Assembly: GCF_030406605.1 (NCBI RefSeq)
Contig: NZ_CP129104.1
Span: forward strand, 2,072,799 to 2,136,798
DNA: 64,000 bases
From: Curtobacterium sp. 458
Lineage (GTDB): Bacteria > Actinomycetota > Actinomycetes > Actinomycetales > Microbacteriaceae
Direction of reading: 5' to 3'
The position numbers and the translations under genes were made by a program. The first letter of the stretch is position 1. Each line of letters starts with the position of its first letter. The notes beneath the pieces were generated by a model. That model was not told the DNA's origin. It was given only the letters and a program-made list of their open reading frames with translations, and did not search any database. Positions 42,871-51,922 of the stretch are shown here, in pieces.

Positions 42871-43527
42871 ATGCCCGCGACCCGAGTCCACCTCGTCCGT
42901 CACGGCGAGGTGCACAACCCCGGCCGTGTCCTCTACGGTCGGCTCCCGGGCTTCGGACTGAGCGACCTCGGCAAGCAGATGGCGTCCGCGTCGGCAACGG
43001 CGTGGCACGATGCCGGCGTCGACGTCCGGCGCATCGTCGCCTCACCGCTGCAGCGCACGCAGGAGTCCGCGGCGCCCTGGGCGGACGCCTACGGGCTCGA
43101 GGTCGCCCTCGACGAGCGCCTCATCGAGCCGACGAACCGGTACGAGGGGCAGCCCCCGGGGTTCACCAAGCGCTCGATCGGGCGTCCGGCCGAGTGGCCG
43201 TGGATCGCGAACCCGTTCCGCCCGAGCTGGGGCGAGGCCTACGAGTCCATCGCCAACCGCATGCTCGCGGCCGTCGCCACGGCATGGGAGAGCGTCGACG
43301 AGGGGGACGTCGTCCTCGTCAGTCACCAGTTGCCCATCTGGATGGTGCACCGTCGTCTCGCCGGGGAGCACCTGTGGCACGACCCGCGGCAGCGGCGGTG
43401 CGACCTCTCCAGCATCACGACCCTCGAGCGTGTGCCAGCCACGCCGACCGGTCGCTTCGCCGAGGTCGGGTACGCGGACCCTGCCGAACGGCTCCGGGAG
43501 ACCGCGATCGACGAAGGAGCAGTGTGA
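42871..43527 (+). CDS. Histidine phosphatase family protein
   Basis: 218 residues with the catalytic RHG motif in VHLVRHGEVHNPGRVLYGRL, the second site RIVASPLQRTQESA and the late HQLPIW His. It is a phosphoglycerate-mutase-like phosphatase of unknown substrate. It leads the cytochrome c maturation operon, as does Rv0525 in M. tuberculosis as I recall it. A TAGACT box (42858-42863) ends 7 nt before the ATG with GGAGGT lying between them, so the Shine-Dalgarno may not be in the mRNA. Confidence 0.93.
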   Translation: MPATRVHLVRHGEVHNPGRVLYGRLPGFGLSDLGKQMASASATAWHDAGVDVRRIVASPLQRTQESAAPWADAYGLEVALDERLIEPTNRYEGQPPGFTKRSIGRPAEWPWIANPFRPSWGEAYESIANRMLAAVATAWESVDEGDVVLVSHQLPIWMVHRRLAGEHLWHDPRQRRCDLSSITTLERVPATPTGRFAEVGYADPAERLRETAIDEGAV

Positions 43528-44144
43528 GGACCACCAGCAAGCGACTCGCGACGGTGGCGGCGACGGCGGTCATCGCCGCGCTCGCCCTCGCCGGGTGCTC
43601 GTCGAGCAACGACGCGCTCACGAAGCAGTACGGCAACGGGACCACGCAGAACTACATCTCCGGCAACGGCGCGGTGACCGAGGTCGCCGTGGACAAGCGC
43701 ACCGACCCGATCTCGTTCGACGTGAAGAGCATGACCGGGGAGCGACTGTCGTCGAAGGCCCTCAAGGGCAAGGTCGTCGTCGTCAACTTCTGGTACGCCA
43801 GCTGCCCGCCGTGCCGTGCCGAGGCGAAGTACCTCAACACGGTCGAGGCGAAGTACTCCACCGACCAGGTCCAGTTCATCGGCGTGAACGTCCGCGACGA
43901 GCAGGCCACGGCCGAGGCGTTCGAGCGCACGTTCGGGACCGACTACCCGACCGTGCTCGACGCCGGCACGGGCTCCATGCAGTTGGCGATGTCCGGTCAG
44001 GTCGCGCCGAACGCGGTCCCCGCGACGATCGTCCTCGACAAGGAGGGCCGCGTCGCCGCTCGCGTCCTCGGCGCGGTGGACGGCCCCGGCATCCTCGACA
44101 CCCTGGTCAGCGACGAGCTGACCGGGAAGGCCAAGGCCTCCTGA
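43524..44144 (+). CDS. resA: Thiol-disulphide lipoprotein, TlpA/ResA type
   Basis: 206 residues. Lipobox LALAGC after a signal helix; thioredoxin-like domain with VVNFWYASCPPCRAEAKYLN (CxxC) and VPATIVLDKEGRVA (cis-Pro). It reduces the disulphide in apocytochrome c before haem attachment, receiving electrons from CcdA. GTG start overlaps the phosphatase stop by 4 bp. Confidence 0.92.
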   Translation: MRTTSKRLATVAATAVIAALALAGCSSSNDALTKQYGNGTTQNYISGNGAVTEVAVDKRTDPISFDVKSMTGERLSSKALKGKVVVVNFWYASCPPCRAEAKYLNTVEAKYSTDQVQFIGVNVRDEQATAEAFERTFGTDYPTVLDAGTGSMQLAMSGQVAPNAVPATIVLDKEGRVAARVLGAVDGPGILDTLVSDELTGKAKAS

Positions 44145-44146
44145 CC

Positions 44147-44887
44147 GTGGCCAGCAACCCCTTCGCCGACGCGATCCTCAGCGGCCAGATGGCGGTCGCG
44201 CTGCCCGTGGCGGCGCTCGCGGGACTCGTGTCGTTCCTCTCGCCGTGCGTCCTGCCGCTCGTCCCGGGCTACCTCGGGTACGTCGGCGGCGTCGCGGAGG
44301 GCGGGCAGCGCAAGGGGCGGGTCGTCCTCGGTGTGCTGCTGTTCATCCTCGGCTTCACGGCCGTCTTCGTCGCGTACACGACGGTGTTCGGCGCGCTCGG
44401 GTTCTGGCTCGTCCGGTGGCGCGACCTCATCACGCAGGTGCTCGGCGTCCTGGTCATCCTGATGGGCCTCGTGTTCGTGGGGCGCTTCACGTTCATGCAG
44501 CGCACCATCAAGCCGAGCTGGACGCCCGCCACCGGGCTGGTCGGCGCGCCCCTGCTCGGCATCGTGTTCGGCCTCGGGTGGACGCCGTGCCTCGGCCCGA
44601 CCCTCGCCGCGATCAACCTGCTCAGCGTGCAGTCCGGCAGCGCCTGGCAGGGCATGTGGCTCGGAGTGGCGTACTGCCTCGGCCTCGGCATCCCGTTCGT
44701 CCTCGTCGCGCTCGGCGCCGGCTGGGCGACCGGGGCGATCCGGGCCGTGAAGCGCCACATGCGCACCGTCAACATCATCGGAGGAGCGATCCTGATCGTC
44801 ATCGGTCTGCTCATGGTCACCGGCATCTGGTCGGCCGTCATGTCGAGCCTCGGGGCGGTGATCCAGAGCTTTGTCCCGGCAGTCTGA
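44147..44887 (+). CDS. ccdA: Cytochrome c biogenesis protein CcdA
   Basis: 246 residues with six helices. The redox Cys pair lies in SFLSPCVLPLVPGYLGYVGG and GLGWTPCLGPTLAAINLL. CcdA passes electrons from cytosolic thioredoxin to the ResA-type protein on the outside. It starts GTG 2 bp after the resA stop and overlaps resB by 17 bp. Confidence 0.94.
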   Translation: MASNPFADAILSGQMAVALPVAALAGLVSFLSPCVLPLVPGYLGYVGGVAEGGQRKGRVVLGVLLFILGFTAVFVAYTTVFGALGFWLVRWRDLITQVLGVLVILMGLVFVGRFTFMQRTIKPSWTPATGLVGAPLLGIVFGLGWTPCLGPTLAAINLLSVQSGSAWQGMWLGVAYCLGLGIPFVLVALGAGWATGAIRAVKRHMRTVNIIGGAILIVIGLLMVTGIWSAVMSSLGAVIQSFVPAV

Positions 44888-46664
44888 CCACGACGGCACG
44901 GCAGCGCAGGACGGCGCCGACGCGCAAGACGGCGCCGACGCGCAGGACGCGGCGACCGACGCGCAGGAGGGCACCGACCTCGTCTCCGACCCGCAGCGGC
45001 CGTCCGACCACGTCGACAGTGCCCCCGCGCCGCGCGAGCGGATCGCCCCGGGCGGCGCCGACGTCGCGCAGCCGAAGCTCGGCCTCGTCGGGTACCTCCG
45101 GTTCTTCTGGCGCCAGCTGACGAGCATGCGCACGGCGCTGTTCCTGCTGATGCTGCTCGCGCTCGCGGCCATCCCGGGCTCGCTCGTCCCGCAGCGCACC
45201 GCCGACCCGAACGGCGTCGTGCAGTACAAGTCCGACCACCCCGCGCTCTACCCGGTGCTCGACAAGCTCCAGGTCTTCGACACCTACACGTCCGTGTGGT
45301 TCTCGGCGATCTACCTGCTCCTGTTCGTGTCGCTGATCGGGTGCATCGTCCCGCGCACGAAGCACCACTGGCAGGCGCTGCGCACCCGGCCGCCGAAGAC
45401 CCCCGTCCGGCTCGGCCGACTCGCGGGCTTCCAGTCGGTGCCGGTGGACGCGACCAGCGTCGGGACCGGGGCCGACGGAGCGGACGCCGCCACGGGCCTC
45501 CCGTCCGTCGACCACGCGGTGACGCGCGCCGCGGCGATCCTGAAGCGCTCCGGCTACCGCGTCGAGCGCTTCGGCGACTCCGTCAGCGCGGAGCGCGGCT
45601 ACCTGCGTGAGACCGGCAACCTCGTCTTCCACGCCGCCCTCGTCGGGGTGCTGCTCGCCGTCGGCGTCGGCGGCGGCTTCGGGTTCACCGGTCAGCGCCT
45701 GCTCGTCGAGGGGCAGACGTTCTCGAACAGCCTCGTGGCCTACGACTCGTTCAACCCGGGGCGCTGGTTCCAGCAGTCCGACCTGCAGGGCTACAACCTC
45801 AAGCTCGACAAGTTCGTGACGAAGTACGAGGAGAAGAACCTCAACGCCCTCGGACAGGCGCTCGACTACGACGCCACCGTCACGACGACGACGAAGAGCG
45901 GCCAGACGAAGACCCAGCGGCTCGGCGTGAACGACCCGGTCTCGATCGGCGGGACCAACGTGTACCTGCTCGGCAACGGCTACGCGATGCAGGTGACCGT
46001 CCGGGACGGCAAGGGCAACGTGGCGTTCAAGGACGTCGTGCCGTTCCTGCCGCAGGACGCGAACTACACGTCGGTCGGCGTCATCAAGGTGCCGGACGCG
46101 AAGCCGGACCAGCTCGGGATCCAGGGCTTCTTCTACCCGACGGCGCAGGAGATGTCGACGGGCGCGTTCACCAGCACCTACCCGGACACCGAGAACCCGC
46201 TGCTCAGCCTGCAGGTCTACACGGGCGACCTCGGTCTCGACGACGGCGTCCCGCAGAGCGTCTACACGCTCGACACCAGCGGGCTGAAGGAGATCGCGGG
46301 CACCCGCGCGGACACGGCCTCGGTCCAGCTGGAGCCGGGCCAGACGAAGCAGCTCCCGGACGGCGCCGGGTCGATCACGTTCGACGGGGTGAAGCGCTAC
46401 GTCTCCCTCGACGTGCACCACGACCCGTCGCAGCTCTGGGTCGGCGGCTTCGCGCTGCTCTCGACCCTGGGCCTCCTCACCTCGCTGTTCGTGCCCCGCC
46501 GCCGCGTGTGGGTGAAGGCCGTCCCGCGGAAGGGCGCCGAGCACGGCGAGTACGACCTCGAGTACGCGGGGCTCGCCCGCGGTGAGGACCCCAACCTCGA
46601 ACGTGCGGTCGCGGAGATCGCCAAGCGGCACGTGTCAGACCTCGGCGTTAGGATGCCCCAGTGA
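44871..46664 (+). CDS. resB: Cytochrome c biogenesis protein ResB
   Basis: 597 residues. After a Gln/Asp/Ala repeat N-terminus (QDGADAQDGADAQDAATDAQ, about 12-32) come helices LTSMRTALFLLMLLALAAIP and FSAIYLLLFVSLIGCIVP, then a large extracytoplasmic region (about 270-500) and a final helix LWVGGFALLSTLGLLTSLFV. With CcsB it ligates haem to apocytochrome c. TTG start 16 bp inside the end of ccdA; overlaps ccsB by 4 bp. Confidence 0.9.
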   Translation: MSRQSDHDGTAAQDGADAQDGADAQDAATDAQEGTDLVSDPQRPSDHVDSAPAPRERIAPGGADVAQPKLGLVGYLRFFWRQLTSMRTALFLLMLLALAAIPGSLVPQRTADPNGVVQYKSDHPALYPVLDKLQVFDTYTSVWFSAIYLLLFVSLIGCIVPRTKHHWQALRTRPPKTPVRLGRLAGFQSVPVDATSVGTGADGADAATGLPSVDHAVTRAAAILKRSGYRVERFGDSVSAERGYLRETGNLVFHAALVGVLLAVGVGGGFGFTGQRLLVEGQTFSNSLVAYDSFNPGRWFQQSDLQGYNLKLDKFVTKYEEKNLNALGQALDYDATVTTTTKSGQTKTQRLGVNDPVSIGGTNVYLLGNGYAMQVTVRDGKGNVAFKDVVPFLPQDANYTSVGVIKVPDAKPDQLGIQGFFYPTAQEMSTGAFTSTYPDTENPLLSLQVYTGDLGLDDGVPQSVYTLDTSGLKEIAGTRADTASVQLEPGQTKQLPDGAGSITFDGVKRYVSLDVHHDPSQLWVGGFALLSTLGLLTSLFVPRRRVWVKAVPRKGAEHGEYDLEYAGLARGEDPNLERAVAEIAKRHVSDLGVRMPQ

Positions 46665-47659
46665 ACATGACCGCGACTCTGGCCAGCTACTCGGTCGTCC
46701 TGACGTACTCGGCGATGGCCGTCTACGTCATCGCGTTCATCGCGTTCGCGCTCGACATGGCGAAGCGCGCGGGCAACGTCGCAGCGGGTGAGACCACCGC
46801 TGCGGCACCGTCCACCGCTGCCCCCGCCGAGACCGTCGCGACGGTCCGCGGCGGCACGGTCGTGCTCGAGAAGGTGGACGCCGGCACCCCGGCCGACCCG
46901 ACGAAGCGCGGGACGAAGTTCGAGCGCGTCGGCATGGCGATGATGATCCTCGGGGTCATCCTGCACATCGGCGCCGTCGTGCTCCGGGGCATCGCCGCCG
47001 ACCGCGTGCCGTGGGGCAACATGTTCGAGTTCTCCCTCACGGGGACGGCGCTCATCGTGCTGATCTTCCTCGGGGTGCAGCTCTGGCAGAACCTCAAGTT
47101 CCTCGGCGTGTTCATCTCCGGTCTCACGCTCATCCTGCTCGGCGTCGCGACGGTGAACTACTACGTCCCCGTCGTCCCGCTCGTGGCCGCGCTCCAGTCG
47201 TACTGGCTCGTCATCCACGTGTTCGTCGCCATCGCCGGCACCGGGTTCTTCGCCCTGGGCGCCGGGCTCGCGGTGTCGCAGCTCGTGCAGACCTACCGCC
47301 AGGGCCGTCCGGTCTCGAAGAAGCTGCGCTTCATGGAGACGCTGCCTGACGCCGACCGGCTCGAGGTCCTGAGCTACCGGGTCATCCTCGTCGGCTTCGT
47401 CCTCTGGACCTTCACGCTCATCGCCGGCGCGATCTGGGCCGAGCGGGCCTGGGGCCGTTACTGGGGCTGGGACACGAAAGAGGTCTGGACCTTCATCATC
47501 TGGGTCCTCTACGCCGGCTACATCCACGCTCGGGCGACCCGCGGTTGGCGTGGCGCGCGCTCGTCGTGGCTGGCGCTCATCGGTTTCGGTGCGGTGATGT
47601 TCAACTTCTCCGTCGTCAACGTCTTCTTCAAGGGCCTGCACAGCTACTCGGGCCTGTGA
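46661..47659 (+). CDS. ccsB: Cytochrome c biogenesis protein CcsB/ResC
   Basis: 332 residues with eight helices and the haem-handling tryptophan-rich motif RYWGWDTKEVWTFIIWVLY (WWD domain), flanked by His residues in LHIGAVVLRG and WLVIHVFVAIAG. The haem-delivering half of the system II (ResBC) synthetase. GTG start overlaps resB. A terminator follows. Confidence 0.95.
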   Translation: MNMTATLASYSVVLTYSAMAVYVIAFIAFALDMAKRAGNVAAGETTAAAPSTAAPAETVATVRGGTVVLEKVDAGTPADPTKRGTKFERVGMAMMILGVILHIGAVVLRGIAADRVPWGNMFEFSLTGTALIVLIFLGVQLWQNLKFLGVFISGLTLILLGVATVNYYVPVVPLVAALQSYWLVIHVFVAIAGTGFFALGAGLAVSQLVQTYRQGRPVSKKLRFMETLPDADRLEVLSYRVILVGFVLWTFTLIAGAIWAERAWGRYWGWDTKEVWTFIIWVLYAGYIHARATRGWRGARSSWLALIGFGAVMFNFSVVNVFFKGLHSYSGL

Positions 47660-47687
47660 GCCTGGGGCGCTGACGCGCCACGACCGG

Positions 47688-47725
47688 ACGGGAGGCGCGG
47701 TGCCAGCTGGCACCGCGCCTCCCGT
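47688..47725 (+). terminator. Terminator of the cytochrome c maturation operon
   Basis: ACGGGAGGCGCGGTGCC (47688-47704) pairs perfectly with 47709-47725 around AGCT. It belongs to the GCCTCCCG palindrome family. The 247 bp from ccsB to menC otherwise show no gene; 47731-47906 holds nothing that I recognise. Confidence 0.85.
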
Positions 47726-47906
47726 CGTCCTGTGCGTGCGTTCGGCGTGCTGAGTCTGGCCGTCGGCGGGATCCGATCACGACTCCCCGGCTGCGCGCAC
47801 TCACGCGGTCACGAACGGTCGCCCCGGCGTCCGGACACCGACGTTCCGCGACCGGTGGTCGGGCGTGAGCGGGGTGTCGTGACCGGCCCCGCGAGCCGCG
47901 TGCCGG

Positions 47907-48884
47907 TCAAGCGGCGAGCACGGCGTGCACACGACGGACGCGGTCGAGCCACCACGCGGTCCGCTCGGGCGACGCCGCGTGCCGTTCGAGCAGGCCCCGG
48001 TCGACGTCGACCCGCCGCACCGCGATCCGCCCGTCGACGGGGAGCAGCGGGTCCGCCGAGACGTCCGCCGCGAACATCGCCGCCGTCCCGAGTCCGGCCG
48101 CGAACACGGGTGCCATCGAGCGCGCCGCGAGGAACGCACCCATCCCGAGTCCGACCGAGGTGTCGAGCGCACTCGAGACCACACAGGGGAGCCCGGCATC
48201 GGTGACGATCGCAGCAGCGGCCGTCACGCCACCGAGCGGCTGCGCCTTCACCACGAGGACGTCGGCGGCCCCGGCCCGGGCGACGGCGAGCGGGTCGGAG
48301 GCCTTGCGGACGCTCTCGTCCGCCGCGATCCGGACGCCGAGGCCGTCGATGCGCGACCGCAGCTCGGCGAGCTCCGGGACGCTCGCCACCGGCTGCTCCG
48401 CGTACTGCAGGTCGAACACCGCGAGCCGCTCCAGCGCGACGGCTGCTTGTTCAACGGACCAGAGGCCGTTGGCGTCGACCCGGACGGCGGCGTCCGGGCC
48501 CATCACCCGTCGGACCTCGGCGACGCGTGCGACGTCGTCGTCCAGGGTCGTGCCGGGCTCCGCGACCTTGACCTTGGCGGTCGTGCAGCCGGGGTACCGC
48601 GCGAGCAGCTCGGCGACCTGCGCGGCACCGATCGCGGGCACGGTGGCGTTCACCGGCACGGAGTCGGACGCTGCCTCGTGCGCGGTCCACCCGAAGTCGA
48701 CGGCGGCACGGAGCCACGCGGCTGCTTCGGCGTCGTCGTACTCGACGAACGGCGAGAACTCCGTCCACCCCTCGGGGCCGCGGAGGACGACGGCCTCGCG
48801 GGTGGTGATCCCGCGGAACCGGACGCGCATCGGCAGGGACACCACGTGGGCGTCGGCGAGGAGTTCAGCGAGGTCGGGGAGCAC
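47907..48884 (-). CDS. menC: o-Succinylbenzoate synthase
   Basis: 325 residues of the enolase fold. Lys of the KxK motif in TTAKVKVAEPG, metal-binding Asp/Glu/Asp in VRVDANGLW, LQYAEQPV and IAADESVR, and the second catalytic Lys in LVVKAQPLGG. It dehydrates SHCHC to OSB in menaquinone synthesis. GGGAGG precedes the GTG at 48884 by 9 nt; an ATG at 48893 adjoins the GGGAGG too closely. It is the only menaquinone gene besides menF on the minus strand. Confidence 0.93.
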   Translation of the reverse strand: MLPDLAELLADAHVVSLPMRVRFRGITTREAVVLRGPEGWTEFSPFVEYDDAEAAAWLRAAVDFGWTAHEAASDSVPVNATVPAIGAAQVAELLARYPGCTTAKVKVAEPGTTLDDDVARVAEVRRVMGPDAAVRVDANGLWSVEQAAVALERLAVFDLQYAEQPVASVPELAELRSRIDGLGVRIAADESVRKASDPLAVARAGAADVLVVKAQPLGGVTAAAAIVTDAGLPCVVSSALDTSVGLGMGAFLAARSMAPVFAAGLGTAAMFAADVSADPLLPVDGRIAVRRVDVDRGLLERHAASPERTAWWLDRVRRVHAVLAA

Positions 48885-49036
48885 GATGACCATCCTCCCA
48901 GGAGCGTCCAGGGTGCCCCACGGTTGTTCGGAGGGGACCGCCAGCGCAGCGCACTAGCATGCGACGGTCGGCCACGGTCGGCGCAGACGTCGGCGGGGCC
49001 CGAGCCCGCCGGACGACCGACGTAGAGGGAGGCTCG

Positions 49037-49699
49037 GTGTCGCCGGATCCGCAGCGAGGAGCAGCACCACGCGGTGCGACTCCGCAGCAGCGCGCCACCG
49101 CAGCGCAGCAGCGTGCAGCGCAGCAGCAGGGGACGGCCCAGCAGCAGCGGACGGCCCAGCAGCAGCGGGCAGCGCAGCCGCAACGGGCAGCGCAACCCCG
49201 AGCAGCCGAACAACAGCGGGCAGCGCAGGCCCGTACCGCCGCCCGGACGCAGACCCAGCAGCAGCGGGGCGGCGCCGTCCAGGCCCGCTCGGCCGGAGCC
49301 GCCCGCTCGACCGGTCAGACCGACGAGTTCGCCCGGCTCATGCAGCGGAACACCGTGGACGTCCGCAACGCCCGCGGTGCCACCCGTCGTCGTCGCAACC
49401 CCCTGGTCGGCAAGATCGCCCTCGGCATCGCCGTGGTCTGCGCCGCCATCGACGCGAGCGCCTTCGCCGTGTTCGTCGGCGGCGACACGACCTTCGCGTT
49501 CGGCATCTGCTTCGTGACGGTGTTCCTGACCCTCGTCGCCGCGGTCCTCGGGTTCATCGCGGCGGTCGGCTCGCTCGGCCGCTGGTACGGGGCGATCGGT
49601 GTCGTGGTGGCGTTCCTCGCCAACCCGGTGATCCTCATCGTCCTGATCGTCGTCGTGGCGCCGGAGCTCCTCACGGACATGGGCGGCAGCGCGACCTGA
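49037..49699 (+). CDS. Membrane protein with Gln/Ala/Arg-rich cytosolic tail
   Basis: 220 residues from GTG 49037 with AGGGAGG upstream. Residues about 15-90 are a repeat-like run of QQRAAQ units with alternating Thr, Ala and Arg; about 100-120 has TDEFARLMQRNTVDVRNARG; about 130-210 holds three or four helices (IALGIAVVCAAIDASAFAVF and following). No family recognised. It lies 49 bp upstream of menB on the same strand and could be co-transcribed. Confidence 0.7.
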   Translation: MSPDPQRGAAPRGATPQQRATAAQQRAAQQQGTAQQQRTAQQQRAAQPQRAAQPRAAEQQRAAQARTAARTQTQQQRGGAVQARSAGAARSTGQTDEFARLMQRNTVDVRNARGATRRRRNPLVGKIALGIAVVCAAIDASAFAVFVGGDTTFAFGICFVTVFLTLVAAVLGFIAAVGSLGRWYGAIGVVVAFLANPVILIVLIVVVAPELLTDMGGSAT

Positions 49700-49747
49700 C
49701 CGGGAAGCACCGGCAGCGCACCGGCAGCCCGGCGGTACGTTGGACGC

Positions 49748-50677
49748 ATGCCTGCCCCTGTCTCCGACCTGTTCGATCCCGACGTCTGGACCGAGGCTCC
49801 GATCGCGGAGCACTTCACCGACATCACGTACCACAAGCACGTCTCGCAGGGGATCGTCCGCGTCGCGTTCGACCGTCCCGAGGTCCGGAACGCCTTCCGC
49901 CCCCGCACGGTCGACGAGCTCTACCGTGCCCTCGACGACGCGCGGCAGGACCCTCGGGTCGGTGTCGTGCTGCTCACCGGCAACGGCCCGAGCCCGAAGG
50001 ACGGCGGCTGGGCGTTCTGCTCCGGCGGTGACCAGCGCATCCGAGGTCGGAGCGGCTACCAGTACGTCGGCGACGAGGGCGCCCCGCCCGAGGGCGTCGA
50101 CCCGGCTGCGGCGCAGGCGTCGATGGGCCGGCTGCACATCCTCGAGGTCCAGCGGCTCATCCGCATGATGCCGAAGGTCGTCATCGCGGTGGTGCCCGGC
50201 TGGGCAGCCGGTGGCGGGCACTCCCTGCACGCGATCTGCGACCTCACGATCGCGAGCGCCGAGCACGGCCGGTTCAAGCAGACCGACGCCGACGTGGGCT
50301 CGTTCGACGGTGGGTACGGAAGCGCCTACTACGCGAAGCAGATCGGGCAGAAGTTCGCCCGCGAGGTCTTCTTCCTCGCCCAGGAGTACTCCGCCCAGCG
50401 CGCGTACGAGATGGGTGCCGTGAACGCGGTCGTCCCGCACGAGGACCTCGAGCGTGAGGCGATCCGCTGGGGCGAGATCGTCCTCGGCAAGTCCCCGACG
50501 GCGATCCGGATGCTCAAGTACGCGTTCAACGCGGTCGACGACGGCATGGTCGGGCAGCAGGTGTTCGCGGGCGAGGCGACGCGCCTCGCCTACGGCACCG
50601 ACGAAGCCGTGGAGGGCCGCGACTCGTTCCTCGAGAAGCGCAAGCCCGAGTGGACCTCCTTCCCCTGGCACTACTGA
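49748..50677 (+). CDS. menB: 1,4-dihydroxy-2-naphthoyl-CoA synthase
   Basis: 309 residues, crotonase fold. Signature segments are IVRVAFDRPEVRNAFRPRTV, the FCSGGDQRIRGRSGY loop with the conserved Gly-Asp, and KTDADVGSFDGGYGSAY-like KQTDADVGSFDGGYGSAYYA near the active site. It cyclises OSB-CoA to DHNA-CoA. The ATG is 6 nt after TACGTT (49736-49741), predicting a leaderless mRNA. menE follows with a one-base overlap. Confidence 0.96.
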   Translation: MPAPVSDLFDPDVWTEAPIAEHFTDITYHKHVSQGIVRVAFDRPEVRNAFRPRTVDELYRALDDARQDPRVGVVLLTGNGPSPKDGGWAFCSGGDQRIRGRSGYQYVGDEGAPPEGVDPAAAQASMGRLHILEVQRLIRMMPKVVIAVVPGWAAGGGHSLHAICDLTIASAEHGRFKQTDADVGSFDGGYGSAYYAKQIGQKFAREVFFLAQEYSAQRAYEMGAVNAVVPHEDLEREAIRWGEIVLGKSPTAIRMLKYAFNAVDDGMVGQQVFAGEATRLAYGTDEAVEGRDSFLEKRKPEWTSFPWHY

Positions 50678-51813
50678 TGCCCCGCCCGCTGGTCGCGCTC
50701 GGCACGTCCGACCCCTCCGCGGTGCTGCGCGGCCTGGAGGCAGCACTCGCCGGCGGCCCCGCCCTGCTCCCCGTCGCCGAAGGTGCTCCAGCGCTGCCGA
50801 CGCCGCCTCCGGCCGACGTCCCCAGGCGGGTCGCCCTGGTGGTGGAGACGAGCGGATCGACGGGCACGGGCAAGCGGGTGGCGCTGTCGTCCGAGGCACT
50901 GCTCGCCGGGGCAGCAGCCGCCGACGCGGCGCTCGGCGGACCGGGACACTGGCTGCTCGCCCTCCCGACGCACTACATCGCCGGGCTCAACGTCCTGACG
51001 CGGTCGATCACCGCGGGGACGACGCCGGTCCTCGTGCCTCCGGGGCACTTCGACCCGGCGGCCTTCGCCGACGCCGCGGACCGGCTCGTGACCGACCGTT
51101 CGGCTCCGAACCGGTACACCTCGCTCGTGCCGGTCCAGCTCGCCCGGGTGCTCGACGACGAGCGGGCCACCGCGGCCCTCGCGGGGTTCGACGCGGTGCT
51201 CGTCGGCGGGCAGGCGACGCCCGAGCCGCTGCGCGAGCGTGCCCGGTCCGCCGGGGTGCGTATCGTGACGACCTACGGCGCGAGCGAGACGAGCGGCGGG
51301 TGCGTGTACGACGGCACGCCGCTGGGCCCCGTGCACACGACGGTCGACGACGGCGAACTGCTGCTCGCGGGACCCGTGCTGGCCGAGGGCTACCTCGGCG
51401 ACGAGGAGCGCACGTCCCGGGCGTTCACCGAGCTCGACGGGCAGCGCTGGTACCGCACGGGCGACGCCGGGGCGGTGGTCGACGGTCGGGTCCGCGTGAC
51501 CGGTCGGCTCGACGACGTCGTGATCTCCGGCGGCGAGAAGGTCCCGCTCGGCGCCGTCGAACGGATCGTCCGCGGACTGCCGGGCCAGGACGGCGCGGTC
51601 GTCACACGACGGACCTCGGGGGAGTGGGGCGAGGTGCCGGTGGTGGTCACCGAGCGTCCGCTGGACCTCGACACCGTCCGCGAAGCCGTCGGCGCCGTGC
51701 TCGGCCGCGCCGCCCGACCGGCCGACGTGGTGGTGGTCGACCGCCTGCCGATGCTCGCGACCGGCAAGCCGGACCGCCGGGCGCTCCGCGCGCTCGTCGA
51801 CCCGGCCACCTGA
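50677..51813 (+). CDS. menE: o-Succinylbenzoate--CoA ligase
   Basis: 378 residues of the ANL adenylate-forming family: the P-loop VVETSGSTGTGKRVALSSEA, RIVTTYGASETSGGCVYDG and the hinge motif WYRTGDAGAVVDGRVRVTGR with ATP contact GGEKVPLGAVE. It is shorter than most acyl-CoA ligases because the N-terminal part is trimmed, normal for actinobacterial MenE. Makes OSB-CoA for MenB. Confidence 0.93.
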   Translation: MPRPLVALGTSDPSAVLRGLEAALAGGPALLPVAEGAPALPTPPPADVPRRVALVVETSGSTGTGKRVALSSEALLAGAAAADAALGGPGHWLLALPTHYIAGLNVLTRSITAGTTPVLVPPGHFDPAAFADAADRLVTDRSAPNRYTSLVPVQLARVLDDERATAALAGFDAVLVGGQATPEPLRERARSAGVRIVTTYGASETSGGCVYDGTPLGPVHTTVDDGELLLAGPVLAEGYLGDEERTSRAFTELDGQRWYRTGDAGAVVDGRVRVTGRLDDVVISGGEKVPLGAVERIVRGLPGQDGAVVTRRTSGEWGEVPVVVTERPLDLDTVREAVGAVLGRAARPADVVVVDRLPMLATGKPDRRALRALVDPAT

Positions 51814-51922
51814 TCGGGCGGGTCGACCCGGTCCGGCGATCCGTGCCTCCCGTTCGGTACCCACGCCGTCGGCGCACGGATGGTCGTCGTCCTCATGGTG
51901 ATCGCCGGTACGATGATCGGCC

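Noticed and set aside
47731..47906. The gap between the ccsB terminator and menC checked for a small gene or RNA
   Set aside because: No start with a ribosome-binding site, no conserved-looking peptide and no strong hairpin were found.
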